From the NCBI GenBank assembly GCA_945861665.1, contig CAMAVS010000001.1, positions 210,403 to 274,402 of the forward strand: DNA of 64,000 nucleotides, read 5' to 3'. Positions 24,451-33,672 of the stretch are shown here, in pieces. A program made the translations under genes and the position numbers. How positions within the stretch are numbered: the stretch's first letter is position 1; the number at the start of each line of letters is the position of its first letter. The DNA is from Chitinophaga pinensis (GTDB lineage: Bacteria > Bacteroidota > Bacteroidia > UBA4408). Below the pieces are notes generated by a model. It was not told where the DNA came from and ran no database searches. It worked only from the letters and a program-made list of their open reading frames with translations.

Positions 24451-26820
24451 ATGATTCGAAAAGCACATTTTTTGCTTCTATTCATTTTTTTAAGCGATTA
24501 TGCGTTTGCACAAACCTATACCCAAACAATACGTGGTAAAATTGTTGATATAGATTCAAAAACAGCTATTCTTGGTGCAGCAATTGTTATTCTAAACACT
24601 TCTCCTCAACAAGGTATTACATCTGATACAGAAGGAAAATTCAGGATTGAGAATATTGCGGTTGGCAGGCAAAATATAAAAATATCACTCCTCGGTTATG
24701 AAGATATTTTTATAAATAATATTATTGTTACTTCCGCCAAAGAAATTGTACTCACAATTGAGATGAAAGAAAAATTTTATGCTACAAAAACAGTTGAAAT
24801 TATTGCTATAAAAGATAAAACGAAAGCCAATAATGAAATGACGAGCATTAGTGCACGCAGTTTCAACAGCGAGGAAACTAACAGATATGCAGGTACTCGT
24901 GGTGACCCAAGCAAAATGGTTGCAAATTACGCAGGTGTTTCAAGCGGAAACGATACCCGCAACGATATTATTGTTCGAGGAAACTCACCTTTAGGCGTTC
25001 TGTGGAGGTTAGAAGGCATTGCCATTCCTAATCCTAATCATTTTGCTTCACAAGGCGCAACAGGTGGCCCAATAAGTATTTTAAATAACAACGTACTGAG
25101 CAATTCCGATTTTTTAACGGGTGCATTTCCTTCAGAGTATGGGAATAAAAATGCTGCCGTATTTGATCTCAAATTACGTAATGGAAATAACGAAAAGCTT
25201 GAGTACACCGGACAACTAGGAATAAATGGCTTTGAGCTTGGCGCAGAAGGTCCTTTTAGTAAAAAGAACAACGCATCCTATATTTTTAATTACCGCTATT
25301 CAACATTTGAGGTATTTAATTTGCTAGGAATAAATTTTGGCGTTTCGGGAATTCCCCGTTATCAAGACTGCTCTTTTAAAGTAAACATTCCTACAAATAA
25401 AGCTGGGATATTTGCCATCTGGGGGGTGGGGGGGAAAAGCCATATTGCATTATTGGACAGTGAAAAGAAACAAAGTGATTGGAATTTTGTTGACTCTGGG
25501 GAAGATTTACTTTACGGTTCCTCTATGGGAGCTGCAGGCATTTCAAACATCTATATATTTAATACAAAAACATCGGGCAAAGTTACCCTTGCCACTACCA
25601 GCAATACATTTTTAGGAAAAATTGATACACTTTCAGTTACCAAGAAAAAATTCCGCACCTATGAAAACGACAATAAGGACTGGCAATACCAAGTAGATTA
25701 CGCCTTGAGTCATAAAATAAACGGGCTTAATTTAATAAAGGCAGGAGTGAATTATTCAGCAATGTTTTTCGATTACAATACCACTTTTTATTCACGCAAA
25801 TACAAACAGTATTTAAGTCCCTTTCAGGAACAGAAGAACACTGGATTTATGCAATCATATATTCATTGGCAATGGCGCATAAGCGAAAAAATAATTTCGA
25901 ATGCAGGAGTGCATTTCCAGCAATTTTTATTCAATAGCTCCAATGCTACTGAGCCTCGACTTGGTTTTAAGTATCTTATTTCGGCAAAAAAAACACTGAG
26001 TATTGGTTATGGATTACACAATCAAATGCAACCCTTGGTTTACTACTATTTTAAAACCTTCGACATCAATACAGGCAACTATTATGCAACCAATAAAAGC
26101 TTAGGATTTACACAATCACAACACGTTATTGTTGGATACGATCACGTAATCGGCAATAATTTCAGATTAAAGTCAGAAACATACTACCAATGGATTGACA
26201 AAGCAGGAGTAGAAAGAAGATCAAGTTCATTTTCCGTTTTAAATGCAGGAAATGATTTAAGCGGTATACCTTATGTAGACAGTTTAACAAACAAAGGGTA
26301 CGGAAAAAATTATGGAGTAGAATTTACTTTAGAAAAGTTTTTTAGTCACAATTTTTATTTCTTGTTTACTAGCTCCTTTTTCGAATCAAAATATACAGGA
26401 AGTGATGGCATAGAACGTTATACTGCCTTCAGCGGCAAATATGCATTTAATGCTTTAGGAGGAGTTGAGATTCCAATAAAAAATCAAAACAATGTATTCT
26501 CAATTGATGGGAAAATTACCCGTATTGGTGGCAACAGGTACATCCCCATTGATGAATCGGCATCACTATTAGCTGGCGCTGCCGTATATGATTACAATAA
26601 TTCGTACAGCAAACAATACAAAGATTACTTTCGAGTAGATTTAAAATTATCGTTTAAAATAAACAAGAAAAAAACATCCCAAAGCATATTTGTGAGTGCC
26701 GACAATATTTTAAATACGAAAAATATTCTGCAACAAAGTTACAATGCTCCTAAAAGTGAACTGGTTACGGAATATCAATTGGGTTTGTTTCCTTATGGAG
26801 GATATAGGATTGAGTTTTAA
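24451..26820 (+). CDS. TonB-dependent receptor with N-terminal carboxypeptidase-like domain
   Basis: A 789-residue outer membrane receptor. The ATG at 24451 begins the signal peptide MIRKAHFLLLFIFLSDYAFA; an upstream TTG overlaps the promoter element and is not favoured. Residues 25-105 are a CarboxypepD_reg-like domain (IRGKIVDIDSKTAILGAAIV, LLGYEDIFI). The plug domain holds NDIIVRGNSPLGVLWRLEGI near residue 170. The rest is a 22-strand barrel ending GLFPYGGYRIEF. The substrate is unknown; no SusD-like partner is adjacent, so it is not a standard glycan SusCD pair. A G-rich tract interrupts otherwise AT-rich coding sequence at 25421-25434. Confidence 0.9.
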   Translation: MIRKAHFLLLFIFLSDYAFAQTYTQTIRGKIVDIDSKTAILGAAIVILNTSPQQGITSDTEGKFRIENIAVGRQNIKISLLGYEDIFINNIIVTSAKEIVLTIEMKEKFYATKTVEIIAIKDKTKANNEMTSISARSFNSEETNRYAGTRGDPSKMVANYAGVSSGNDTRNDIIVRGNSPLGVLWRLEGIAIPNPNHFASQGATGGPISILNNNVLSNSDFLTGAFPSEYGNKNAAVFDLKLRNGNNEKLEYTGQLGINGFELGAEGPFSKKNNASYIFNYRYSTFEVFNLLGINFGVSGIPRYQDCSFKVNIPTNKAGIFAIWGVGGKSHIALLDSEKKQSDWNFVDSGEDLLYGSSMGAAGISNIYIFNTKTSGKVTLATTSNTFLGKIDTLSVTKKKFRTYENDNKDWQYQVDYALSHKINGLNLIKAGVNYSAMFFDYNTTFYSRKYKQYLSPFQEQKNTGFMQSYIHWQWRISEKIISNAGVHFQQFLFNSSNATEPRLGFKYLISAKKTLSIGYGLHNQMQPLVYYYFKTFDINTGNYYATNKSLGFTQSQHVIVGYDHVIGNNFRLKSETYYQWIDKAGVERRSSSFSVLNAGNDLSGIPYVDSLTNKGYGKNYGVEFTLEKFFSHNFYFLFTSSFFESKYTGSDGIERYTAFSGKYAFNALGGVEIPIKNQNNVFSIDGKITRIGGNRYIPIDESASLLAGAAVYDYNNSYSKQYKDYFRVDLKLSFKINKKKTSQSIFVSADNILNTKNILQQSYNAPKSELVTEYQLGLFPYGGYRIEF
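25421..25434 (+). repeat. G6-T-G7 tract inside the TonB receptor gene
   Basis: Thirteen of fourteen bases are G in a genome of low GC content. It encodes the WGVGGKS segment with rare GGG codons. A run of seven G is a plausible site for slipped-strand changes; loss or gain of one G would truncate the receptor. Confidence 0.6.
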
Positions 26821-27058
26821 TTTAATCTTATTCATTCACAATATACTTCCGTTATTATTCCAGCAAATAAATAAGCTTCGGGATATTAATTGAATAAATT
26901 TAAGAACGAATAGCAATAACGTCAAATTTAACAAAGAAGTTACAAAAAACTCATAAATTTTATAGTTAAAGAATAACCAAGCTAATAAAACATAATAAAA
27001 AATGATACATAAATCAAGTAAAAAGCAAACAAGATAATAAGTCCAAAAAGTATATTGT

Positions 27059-27066
27059 TATATTTG
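27059..27066 (+). promoter_or_regulatory. Candidate -7 promoter element of dnaX
   Basis: TATATTTG fits TAnnTTTG, 15 nt before the ATG. The 261-nt gap upstream holds no gene and no obvious hairpin. Confidence 0.45.
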
Positions 27067-27081
27067 CAGTAAGGAAACATA

Positions 27082-28815
27082 ATGAATAATTTTGTAGTAT
27101 CAGCTCGAAAATACCGACCCGCAACATTCGATACAGTTGTTGGGCAAAGTCATATTACAAGTACTTTAAAAAATGCCATTAAAAGGAAGCACTTGGCACA
27201 AGCTTTTCTTTTTTGTGGACCAAGAGGGGTTGGAAAAACTACCTGTGCTCGTATATTGGCAAAAACCATCAACTGTTTTACACATACAGAAAATGCCGAA
27301 GCATGCGACACCTGTGATTCTTGCATATCCTTTAACAGTGGACAATCCTTAAATGTTTACGAATTGGATGCCGCATCAAACAATTCGGTGGATGATATCA
27401 GAAACCTTATTGATCAAGTTCGATTTGCACCGCAGTTAGGAAAACACAAAGTATATATTATAGATGAGGTACATATGCTTTCACAAGGTGCATTTAATGC
27501 CTTTTTAAAAACATTGGAAGAGCCACCAGCTCATGCAATTTTCATTTTAGCAACAACCGAAAAGCATAAAATAATTTCTACTATTTTATCACGCTGTCAA
27601 ACATTTGATTTTAATAGAATACAGGTTGAGGATATAACCTCACACCTTTTAGAAATAGCAAAAAAAGAACACATAGCAGCAGATGAAGATGCATTGCACA
27701 TTATTAGCCAGAAAGCTGATGGAGGATTAAGGGATGCTCTTTCAATGTTTGATCAGATTGTAAGTTTTGCAGGTAACAATATTACATACAAAGCTGTTAT
27801 TGATAATCTCAATATACTTGATTACGATTATTATTTTAAAATTACCGAAAACATTATTTCCGAAAACATTTCTCAATCCTTATTAATATTTAATGAGATA
27901 CTTGATAATGGATTTGATGGCCACAACTTCATTAATGGCTTAGGGGAGCATTTTAGAAACCTACTTGTATCAAAAGATACAGTAACAATTCAATTATTAG
28001 AAGTCAGTAATAGTATCAAAGAAAGATACAATGAACAATCACAGAAGTGCTCTGTAGTATTACTCATTAACCTTTTGAAATTATCAAACGAAGCTGATTA
28101 TAAATTCAAAACAAGCAAAAATAAACGCTTATTGGTTGAGCTAACACTAATACAAATGAGCTCATTTGGTTTAATGGTAAAGGAATCAGTTGCCGAAAAA
28201 AAAAATGACCAACCTCCGCTTCCAATTGTAAAATCGTTAGTTAAAAAGTACACAGAAGCAGAACCAAAAAGTGAAATTGTGCATGAACCTGCTACAATTC
28301 AACAAAAAAATGTTTCCGCAGTAGAAGTAAAAGTACCAGCTAAAAAATTTCAATCTAGCACATCTATTTCTAGTTCGCTTAATAAAACAGTTACTGAAAA
28401 CACTATAAATAATAACTTACCTGAAATAAAAACTGGAGTAAATGGGACTAGTCCATTTTCAGAAAGTGAACTAATGCAAGCATGGGATGAATTTGCCAAT
28501 AGCATTAATAAAAACGAAATGCCAAACTTTTATGCCTCATTTACTCAGCATAAACCCGAGTTGAAAGAAAATTATGTTGTGCAATTAAAGATTGAAAATA
28601 TAGTACAACAAAAAGAACTGAACGATGAACGATACAAAATCCTCAGCTATTTAAGAAATAAACTTAAAAATGACTCCATCGATTTAGTTACGTATTTCCC
28701 AAAAATGGATGATTCGCAAAGAAAACCTTATACGAATAACGAAAAATACAAACGTATGCAAGAAATAAATCCAAATATTGAAAAGCTGAGACAAACCTTG
28801 GATTTAGATTTTTAA
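27082..28815 (+). CDS. dnaX: DNA polymerase III subunit gamma/tau
   Basis: A 577-residue clamp-loader ATPase. RKYRPATFDTVVGQSHI at the N-terminus, Walker A GPRGVGKTT near residue 46, a four-Cys zinc site ending CDTCDSC near residue 79, Walker B/DEVHMLS near 131 and SRCQTFDF near 173 are all present. A divergent C-terminal part (about 370-577), including a low-complexity linker, represents the tau-type extension. No frameshift-prone A-tract signal for making a short gamma form was identified. It loads the sliding clamp at replication forks. Confidence 0.96.
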   Translation: MNNFVVSARKYRPATFDTVVGQSHITSTLKNAIKRKHLAQAFLFCGPRGVGKTTCARILAKTINCFTHTENAEACDTCDSCISFNSGQSLNVYELDAASNNSVDDIRNLIDQVRFAPQLGKHKVYIIDEVHMLSQGAFNAFLKTLEEPPAHAIFILATTEKHKIISTILSRCQTFDFNRIQVEDITSHLLEIAKKEHIAADEDALHIISQKADGGLRDALSMFDQIVSFAGNNITYKAVIDNLNILDYDYYFKITENIISENISQSLLIFNEILDNGFDGHNFINGLGEHFRNLLVSKDTVTIQLLEVSNSIKERYNEQSQKCSVVLLINLLKLSNEADYKFKTSKNKRLLVELTLIQMSSFGLMVKESVAEKKNDQPPLPIVKSLVKKYTEAEPKSEIVHEPATIQQKNVSAVEVKVPAKKFQSSTSISSSLNKTVTENTINNNLPEIKTGVNGTSPFSESELMQAWDEFANSINKNEMPNFYASFTQHKPELKENYVVQLKIENIVQQKELNDERYKILSYLRNKLKNDSIDLVTYFPKMDDSQRKPYTNNEKYKRMQEINPNIEKLRQTLDLDF

Positions 28816-28819
28816 TTTG

Positions 28820-28853
28820 CTTGTTAGTTACCGGTTACTAGTTGTTAGTTGCT
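28820..28853. repeat. Short GTTAGTT repeats downstream of dnaX
   Basis: TTGTTAGTT and its variants occur three times within 34 nt, including GTTGTTAGTTG at 28841-28851. The same 11-mer is found in the repeat beside rarA, so this is probably a dispersed intergenic repeat of the genome. Confidence 0.5.
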
Positions 28854-28918
28854 GACAATATGGTTATGAATTAAAGCATTTTTAATCTTACATTTACTGT
28901 AATTATCAATAAAAGAAT

Positions 28919-29743
28919 ATGAAAAAATTAACACTTTTTTGTTCAGTCGCTATTTTAGTGATTTTAACAAAACCGGCTGCGGCTCAAACTGAGGTTACAT
29001 TTTATACGACAATGGGAAACTTTGTTACCCAGATGTACGACTCAATGCAGCCCATTACCAGTGGAAATTTCAAAACATTAGTAGCCGCAAAATTTTATGA
29101 TGGTGTAATATTTCATCGAGTTGTTGCAGGTTTCGTAATACAAGGTGGTGACCCAACAGGTGTAGGCAATGGAGGACCTGGTTATGCTATACCCGATGAG
29201 TTTGATGCCAATGCACACAACGTTCAAAAAGCACTTGCTATGGCAAATTCAGGGCCCAACACAGGGGGCAGCCAATTTTATATAAATATGGTAAACAACC
29301 TTTTCCTTGACCCCAATTATCCTGTTTTTGGAATCGTCATTTCAAATTTTTCAGTAGTACAAGCAATTGAAAATGTGGCGGTAAATGGACAAGACAGGCC
29401 ATTAGTAAATGTGGTTATGGACAGTGTAAGAATAACTTATAATCCGGCAGGAATTGCTACAGAACGACAAAATAATTTAGAATTAAGTATTGGTATTTTC
29501 CCTAATCCGGCAAACAATGAAAGTGTTATTTCAATTTATACTACTACTCATAAAACTGTAAATGTTGCTCTATACAATCAACAAGGAATGTCAATCTACA
29601 ATCAACAGAAACAATTATCAAATACAGTAAACGACATTTTATTGAATGAAATGAGTAAGGGCAATTTAGCCACAGGGGTTTATTATATTGTAGTTACAGA
29701 CGACAAATCGCTTAGAAAACAAAAGTTTGTGGTGGCAAAATAA
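28919..29743 (+). CDS. Secreted cyclophilin-type prolyl isomerase with T9SS type A tail
   Basis: A 274-residue protein. The signal peptide ends KPAAAQ. Residues 25-165 are a cyclophilin-type peptidyl-prolyl isomerase: YDGVIFHRVVAGFVIQGGDP with the catalytic Arg near residue 66, then ANSGPNTGGSQFYI near 109 and PVFGIV near 137. Residues 190-274 are a type A sorting domain (IGIFPNPANNES, VNVALYNQQG, GVYYIVV, ending KQKFVVAK). The tail would send the isomerase across the outer membrane instead of leaving it in the periplasm. The fold calls are firm; extracellular location is inferred from the tail. Confidence 0.92.
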   Translation: MKKLTLFCSVAILVILTKPAAAQTEVTFYTTMGNFVTQMYDSMQPITSGNFKTLVAAKFYDGVIFHRVVAGFVIQGGDPTGVGNGGPGYAIPDEFDANAHNVQKALAMANSGPNTGGSQFYINMVNNLFLDPNYPVFGIVISNFSVVQAIENVAVNGQDRPLVNVVMDSVRITYNPAGIATERQNNLELSIGIFPNPANNESVISIYTTTHKTVNVALYNQQGMSIYNQQKQLSNTVNDILLNEMSKGNLATGVYYIVVTDDKSLRKQKFVVAK

Positions 29744-29804
29744 TCAATAAGCATACAATATTTTAACTCCAACTCCGTTTCTTGTTGAAACCAATATTAT
29801 AAAA

Positions 29805-30014
29805 ATGCGAACAACTATTGTAAAGCTATCTCTTGTAATTGCAAGTGGCTTAACAATTACTTCTTGCCAAAAAACATATACATGTTCCTGTTCATCCACC
29901 GATGGATCTATTTCGACATACACGGCTGGTAATGTAAATGCTAAATCAAAAGCAAATGCGGCATGCTCTGTAAAGTCAGACGTATCGTTAATAATCTGTT
30001 CGGCCGGACATTAA
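29805..30014 (+). CDS. Small cysteine-rich lipoprotein
   Basis: A 69-residue protein with a lipobox (LTITSC, Cys21), so it is a likely lipoprotein. The mature part of 49 residues has five more cysteines (KTYTCSCSSTDG, NAACSVKSD, IICSAGH). Similar short lipoproteins of unknown function are frequent in Bacteroidota. It starts 61 nt after the cyclophilin gene. Confidence 0.7.
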   Translation: MRTTIVKLSLVIASGLTITSCQKTYTCSCSSTDGSISTYTAGNVNAKSKANAACSVKSDVSLIICSAGH

Positions 30015-30110
30015 ATTGCGACATTCTCTGTATTTTGATATCCGCTTTGGTGTATTATTGAATCTGCATTGATATTGCAACGAAGTGTATACTGCACTGT
30101 GAACCCAGCA

Positions 30111-30468
30111 TCATTTCAATGACTTAAAGTACTCTTCACCATCCTCATCGGGCACTATATATATCCTATGCCATTCATTCCCCTCCATAATTTCCCAAGT
30201 ATGCCCCTGCCATTCAAAGTCTTTGGCAATAAGAACAATACCCGGTTCAATAATAAAATTATCACCGTTGGTAACCTTAAACTTTAGTTTACCCTTTAAT
30301 GTAATCACAAATTGATAACGTGGTGCAGGGTGTGAATGACAATTGATAGCCTTCAATATTGGTTTGAACAACAAAGTAATTAGCCTTAATGTGCTTCAAC
30401 TCTTCTATCGTTCCTTCAATGAAGGAGCAATCGGCACCTTTAATATTGATTAATTTAAACGCTTTCAT
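30111..30468 (-). pseudogene. Frameshifted cupin-domain gene
   Basis: The ATG at 30468 opens MKAFKLINIKGADCSFIEGT, reads to KANYFVVQTNIEGYQ, and then leaves the expected frame. From about 30344 on, a different frame gives CHSHPAPRYQFVITLKGKLK and continues to the normal C-terminus EDGEEYFKSLK. One extra base in the AATT at 30341-30344 explains the switch. The joined product would be a cupin of about 118 residues with metal-type histidines. It lies 10 nt after the CAP/OmpA-like gene on the same strand. A sequencing error is an alternative to genuine decay. Confidence 0.75.
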
Positions 30469-30478
30469 AGAATTAATC

Positions 30479-32902
30479 CTATTTACAATTAGCCTTAATA
30501 TAATCCTCCTTTACAAAAGGATTATCGAGTACTTGAAAGGTTATATATGGATCACCAAACAACTCACAATAACGACTCGAATTCACTTTTTGCGCCTTGC
30601 GCATAGCACTCACAAACATCCTTGATTTTAGTCTTTCAGGAATCTGTGCACACAATGAAATATAGGTAAACAATAATTGTTCGTCAACCTTTTCTTGTTC
30701 AATGTATGGTTCCAATAAAGAAACGGCAAACTTATAATCCTTAAAGTGTTCAAAAACATATGCTAGCTTTAACGAGTTTTGCCACGATGCTTCTTTAAAA
30801 TTATAAAAGGACTTTATTTTATCGATACAGACTTGTATTTGAACTTCGGCATTTTCCATTGAATCTAATACATCCATCACTTTAAACTGAAATTCAATGT
30901 TCAATCCGTCCACAAACTTTTTGGGAATAGCAGAAGTGTACAGACCATCAATTCGTCTTTGTACATCAGCCTGTTCTTTTGCATCACCCAGATCGTCAAA
31001 CTTGAGATAGCAGAACAAATTATTAAATGTAATAATAGTGTTTGAGGGGTCTAGTTTCGAAATCACTTTTAGCTCTGCATAGTTTTCTTCCGTTACTTTA
31101 TTATTTGCTAACTGGTAACCCATTACCACTTGATTATTCAATATTCCCGAATACTTTGCTTCCTTTGGAATTTCCAATTTAGCCCAACTATTATCCATAG
31201 TATATTTACCCTTTCGGATATTCGTTGAAATAAAATATTGGATTTTCATTGCCTGACGCGTATCCGATTTTTTAACTGCTTTGTTAAACTGAACCACAGC
31301 AAATTTCTCCTCCTTCTTTCCTTTTATATCGTAGGTAATATCCATAACAATTTGAGCAAACCTCTCCTTTGAAAGATATTGTTCCAAATCTTTTGCCAAT
31401 CCTTTTGAATTTATTTCTTTTATAGCATCACGCTTACTCATCTTGGTTAAATTATCCCATTGATTTCCCTCTAACTCCAAACGGAATAAATCCCAAGAGT
31501 CATTCGTTTTAATACTAGATGAAATGGGTGAAGACTGTATGCTTTTAAAAGCAGAAACAATACTTTCAGCACGTTTCATTTGAAGGTTTGCATTGGCTAA
31601 AGAATCGCCCTCAATAGATGAGTAAGCATAAATATGCAATCCCTCAATGATAAAATCTGGTTCTTGCAAAGCCGTCAGAAATGGTTGCATATCCTCCAAT
31701 TTATAATCGTATTTATTCTTTTCAAAAGGTACCACAAAGTTAAGTACAGTTAATTCCAAATTAGGCACAAAAGGGGGATTTAAATAGATAGTACTATCGG
31801 GCATAATTAACATTTGCAAAGGAGTGTTAGAGGCTTGATCTCCTGCTTCTAAATACGAGCGCATTATGGTAAGGCATACTTTATTGTCCTGTATAATAAG
31901 TAAATTCATTTCATAACCTTCCTCTAATTTTTCAGGTAAGGTTCCAAAACACACTTCAAGTGATGTTGGTGTACGACCTTTTTTAGTAGGCTTTACTAAA
32001 TTTTTTTTATAAATATCGGAAGAGTAAACCTTCTTGAGCAATATACCTTTACTCACTAAATTATTATCCAGAATATTATACTCCTGTTTTTCATATTGTT
32101 GTTTTTGAATAATATCAACGGCTAAACCATCTTTGGGTTTGCGTATCAATTTTTTAAAAGCACGAAGATTGTCGTATCTTAAATATACTTTGTTATTTCT
32201 AACATATAAACCTTTTTGCAAGTTAACATAGTCCTTGTAACGATCACAATTCTTACATTCAGCTATATTGACTGGCGACTTTAACTTCTTCACCTTTTTG
32301 GTATAAGGCAAATCAAGCTCTTTTCTTTTATCAGCTCCTAGATTAAAAGTATTATAACTTCCGAAAACTACCGAAATATAAATTTTTTTCTTGTCGGCAT
32401 CCATTCTAGCATAGACTCCTGCGTACATAAAATTGCCATTTAGAATGATAGGCTTATCCTTTTTAGAAACTTTCCATTTGGCAAAAACATCTTCAGCAAT
32501 TTTTTGAGGCTTAAAATCATCTTTTCCATTTGATGCAGCAACTGCAATTACTATTTCTTCAGCATTTTTAGTTCCCAAAAAGGCTGTAACTTTTTTTGAA
32601 GTGGTTTTATATTTTTTACTTCCTTGCAACAAACTTACCTCACCTTTTTTTGCCATAGCTTCAGCTTGATTACTTGCTGCCAATTCTAAAATATCGTTTA
32701 TTTCAAGCGTATCTACTAATGCTTCTTTGCGCATTTTATTTATTCCCTCAATGAGCATTTTCTCTAATTCCTCATAATTAAATTCTGCATCATCACGAGA
32801 ACGTAATTTTGGGGAATCCTTATCATTGCCTGAAAATGAATTTGTAACTGCCGTAAAAAGAAAGCAAACTAGTATAAGAATATTATGTGTTTTATTGGTC
32901 AT
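30479..32902 (-). CDS. Exported protein with degenerate CAP domain and OmpA-like region
   Basis: An 807-residue protein with a signal peptide (residues 1-25). Residues 40-180 look like a CAP/SCP domain: INKMRKEALVDTLEINDILE, then ASNQAEAMAKKG, and FAKWKVSKKDKPIILNGNFM with GVYARMDADKKKIYISVVFG. The histidines of the usual CAP site are missing. A segment near 420-470 resembles an OmpA-like fold (IIEGLHIYAYSSIEGDSLAN, then AESIVSAF). The C-terminal third is helical, TPR-like. No named family was recognised for the whole. It probably resides in the periplasm and could bind peptidoglycan, but this is inference. Confidence 0.65.
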   Translation of the reverse strand: MTNKTHNILILVCFLFTAVTNSFSGNDKDSPKLRSRDDAEFNYEELEKMLIEGINKMRKEALVDTLEINDILELAASNQAEAMAKKGEVSLLQGSKKYKTTSKKVTAFLGTKNAEEIVIAVAASNGKDDFKPQKIAEDVFAKWKVSKKDKPIILNGNFMYAGVYARMDADKKKIYISVVFGSYNTFNLGADKRKELDLPYTKKVKKLKSPVNIAECKNCDRYKDYVNLQKGLYVRNNKVYLRYDNLRAFKKLIRKPKDGLAVDIIQKQQYEKQEYNILDNNLVSKGILLKKVYSSDIYKKNLVKPTKKGRTPTSLEVCFGTLPEKLEEGYEMNLLIIQDNKVCLTIMRSYLEAGDQASNTPLQMLIMPDSTIYLNPPFVPNLELTVLNFVVPFEKNKYDYKLEDMQPFLTALQEPDFIIEGLHIYAYSSIEGDSLANANLQMKRAESIVSAFKSIQSSPISSSIKTNDSWDLFRLELEGNQWDNLTKMSKRDAIKEINSKGLAKDLEQYLSKERFAQIVMDITYDIKGKKEEKFAVVQFNKAVKKSDTRQAMKIQYFISTNIRKGKYTMDNSWAKLEIPKEAKYSGILNNQVVMGYQLANNKVTEENYAELKVISKLDPSNTIITFNNLFCYLKFDDLGDAKEQADVQRRIDGLYTSAIPKKFVDGLNIEFQFKVMDVLDSMENAEVQIQVCIDKIKSFYNFKEASWQNSLKLAYVFEHFKDYKFAVSLLEPYIEQEKVDEQLLFTYISLCAQIPERLKSRMFVSAMRKAQKVNSSRYCELFGDPYITFQVLDNPFVKEDYIKANCK

Positions 32903-32997
32903 AAATAAACCTTAATTTTATTAAACAAGTATATAAAAATTAAGAGGAAAGGAACCGAAAAGATATTAACAAGAAATATTGTGTGAATAAAAAAAGC

Positions 32998-33672
32998 CTA
33001 TTCAGAAGTTTGACTTTCATTCACATGGGAAGATTCATCTTTTTTTTTTAAAATAAATCTTATTTTCGCTTCCTTTTTATTAAACAAACGTTCAATATTT
33101 TTTTGATGAGTAACCAGTACCATTACAAAAACAACCAAAGAAAATAAAGCCATAGAAGGAATGGTTGTATGAAAAACTACAATTACCATTATTGGAAATG
33201 ATAAAGCTCCGGCTATTGAACTTAGTGATACATAATTGGTAATTAAAAAAACGGTTAAAAAAACGACAATCGACACGAGTGCGGCATCCAAATTAAGTGC
33301 TAATACAATTCCCAGCATAGTTGCAACTCCTTTACCACCTCTAAATCCAACATAAACAGGAAAAATATGACCTATTAAGGTAGCTACACCCAGTGCTAAT
33401 TGTAAATTAATAAATTCCTCAGATTGTAAATTTAAATCGATCATATACCGAATACAAAAAACAGGCAGCCATCCTTTTAAAATATCTATTATAAGAACAG
33501 GAATACCTGCTTTTTTACCCAATACCCGAAACGTATTTGTAGCTCCGGCATTACCACTACCAAACTCACGCACATCAATATTGTAGAACATCTTACCAAT
33601 CCAAACTGAAGATGGAATAGAGCCCATTAAATAAGCTATGATAAGAGCTAATATATTAATAGGTGAAATCAA
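32998..33672 (-). CDS. plsY: Glycerol-3-phosphate acyltransferase PlsY
   Basis: A 224-residue integral membrane enzyme that transfers acyl from acyl-phosphate to glycerol-3-phosphate, the first step of phospholipid synthesis. The three PlsY motifs are seen: YLMGSIPSSVWIGK near residue 14, FGSGNAGATNTFR near 37, and FPVYVGFRGGKGVATMLG near 104. Five transmembrane segments are expected. Its start overlaps the stop of the giant upstream gene by 4 nt, so they are translationally coupled. Confidence 0.96.
   Translation of the reverse strand: MISPINILALIIAYLMGSIPSSVWIGKMFYNIDVREFGSGNAGATNTFRVLGKKAGIPVLIIDILKGWLPVFCIRYMIDLNLQSEEFINLQLALGVATLIGHIFPVYVGFRGGKGVATMLGIVLALNLDAALVSIVVFLTVFLITNYVSLSSIAGALSFPIMVIVVFHTTIPSMALFSLVVFVMVLVTHQKNIERLFNKKEAKIRFILKKKDESSHVNESQTSE

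Noticed and set aside
26821-27081. Search of the dnaX upstream gap for an RNA gene or riboswitch
   Set aside because: AT-rich sequence without stable hairpins or conserved-looking blocks; only the -7 element was kept.
30015-30110. Gap between the small lipoprotein and the frameshifted cupin gene examined for a hairpin or small gene
   Set aside because: No stem longer than five pairs and no open frame with a plausible start.
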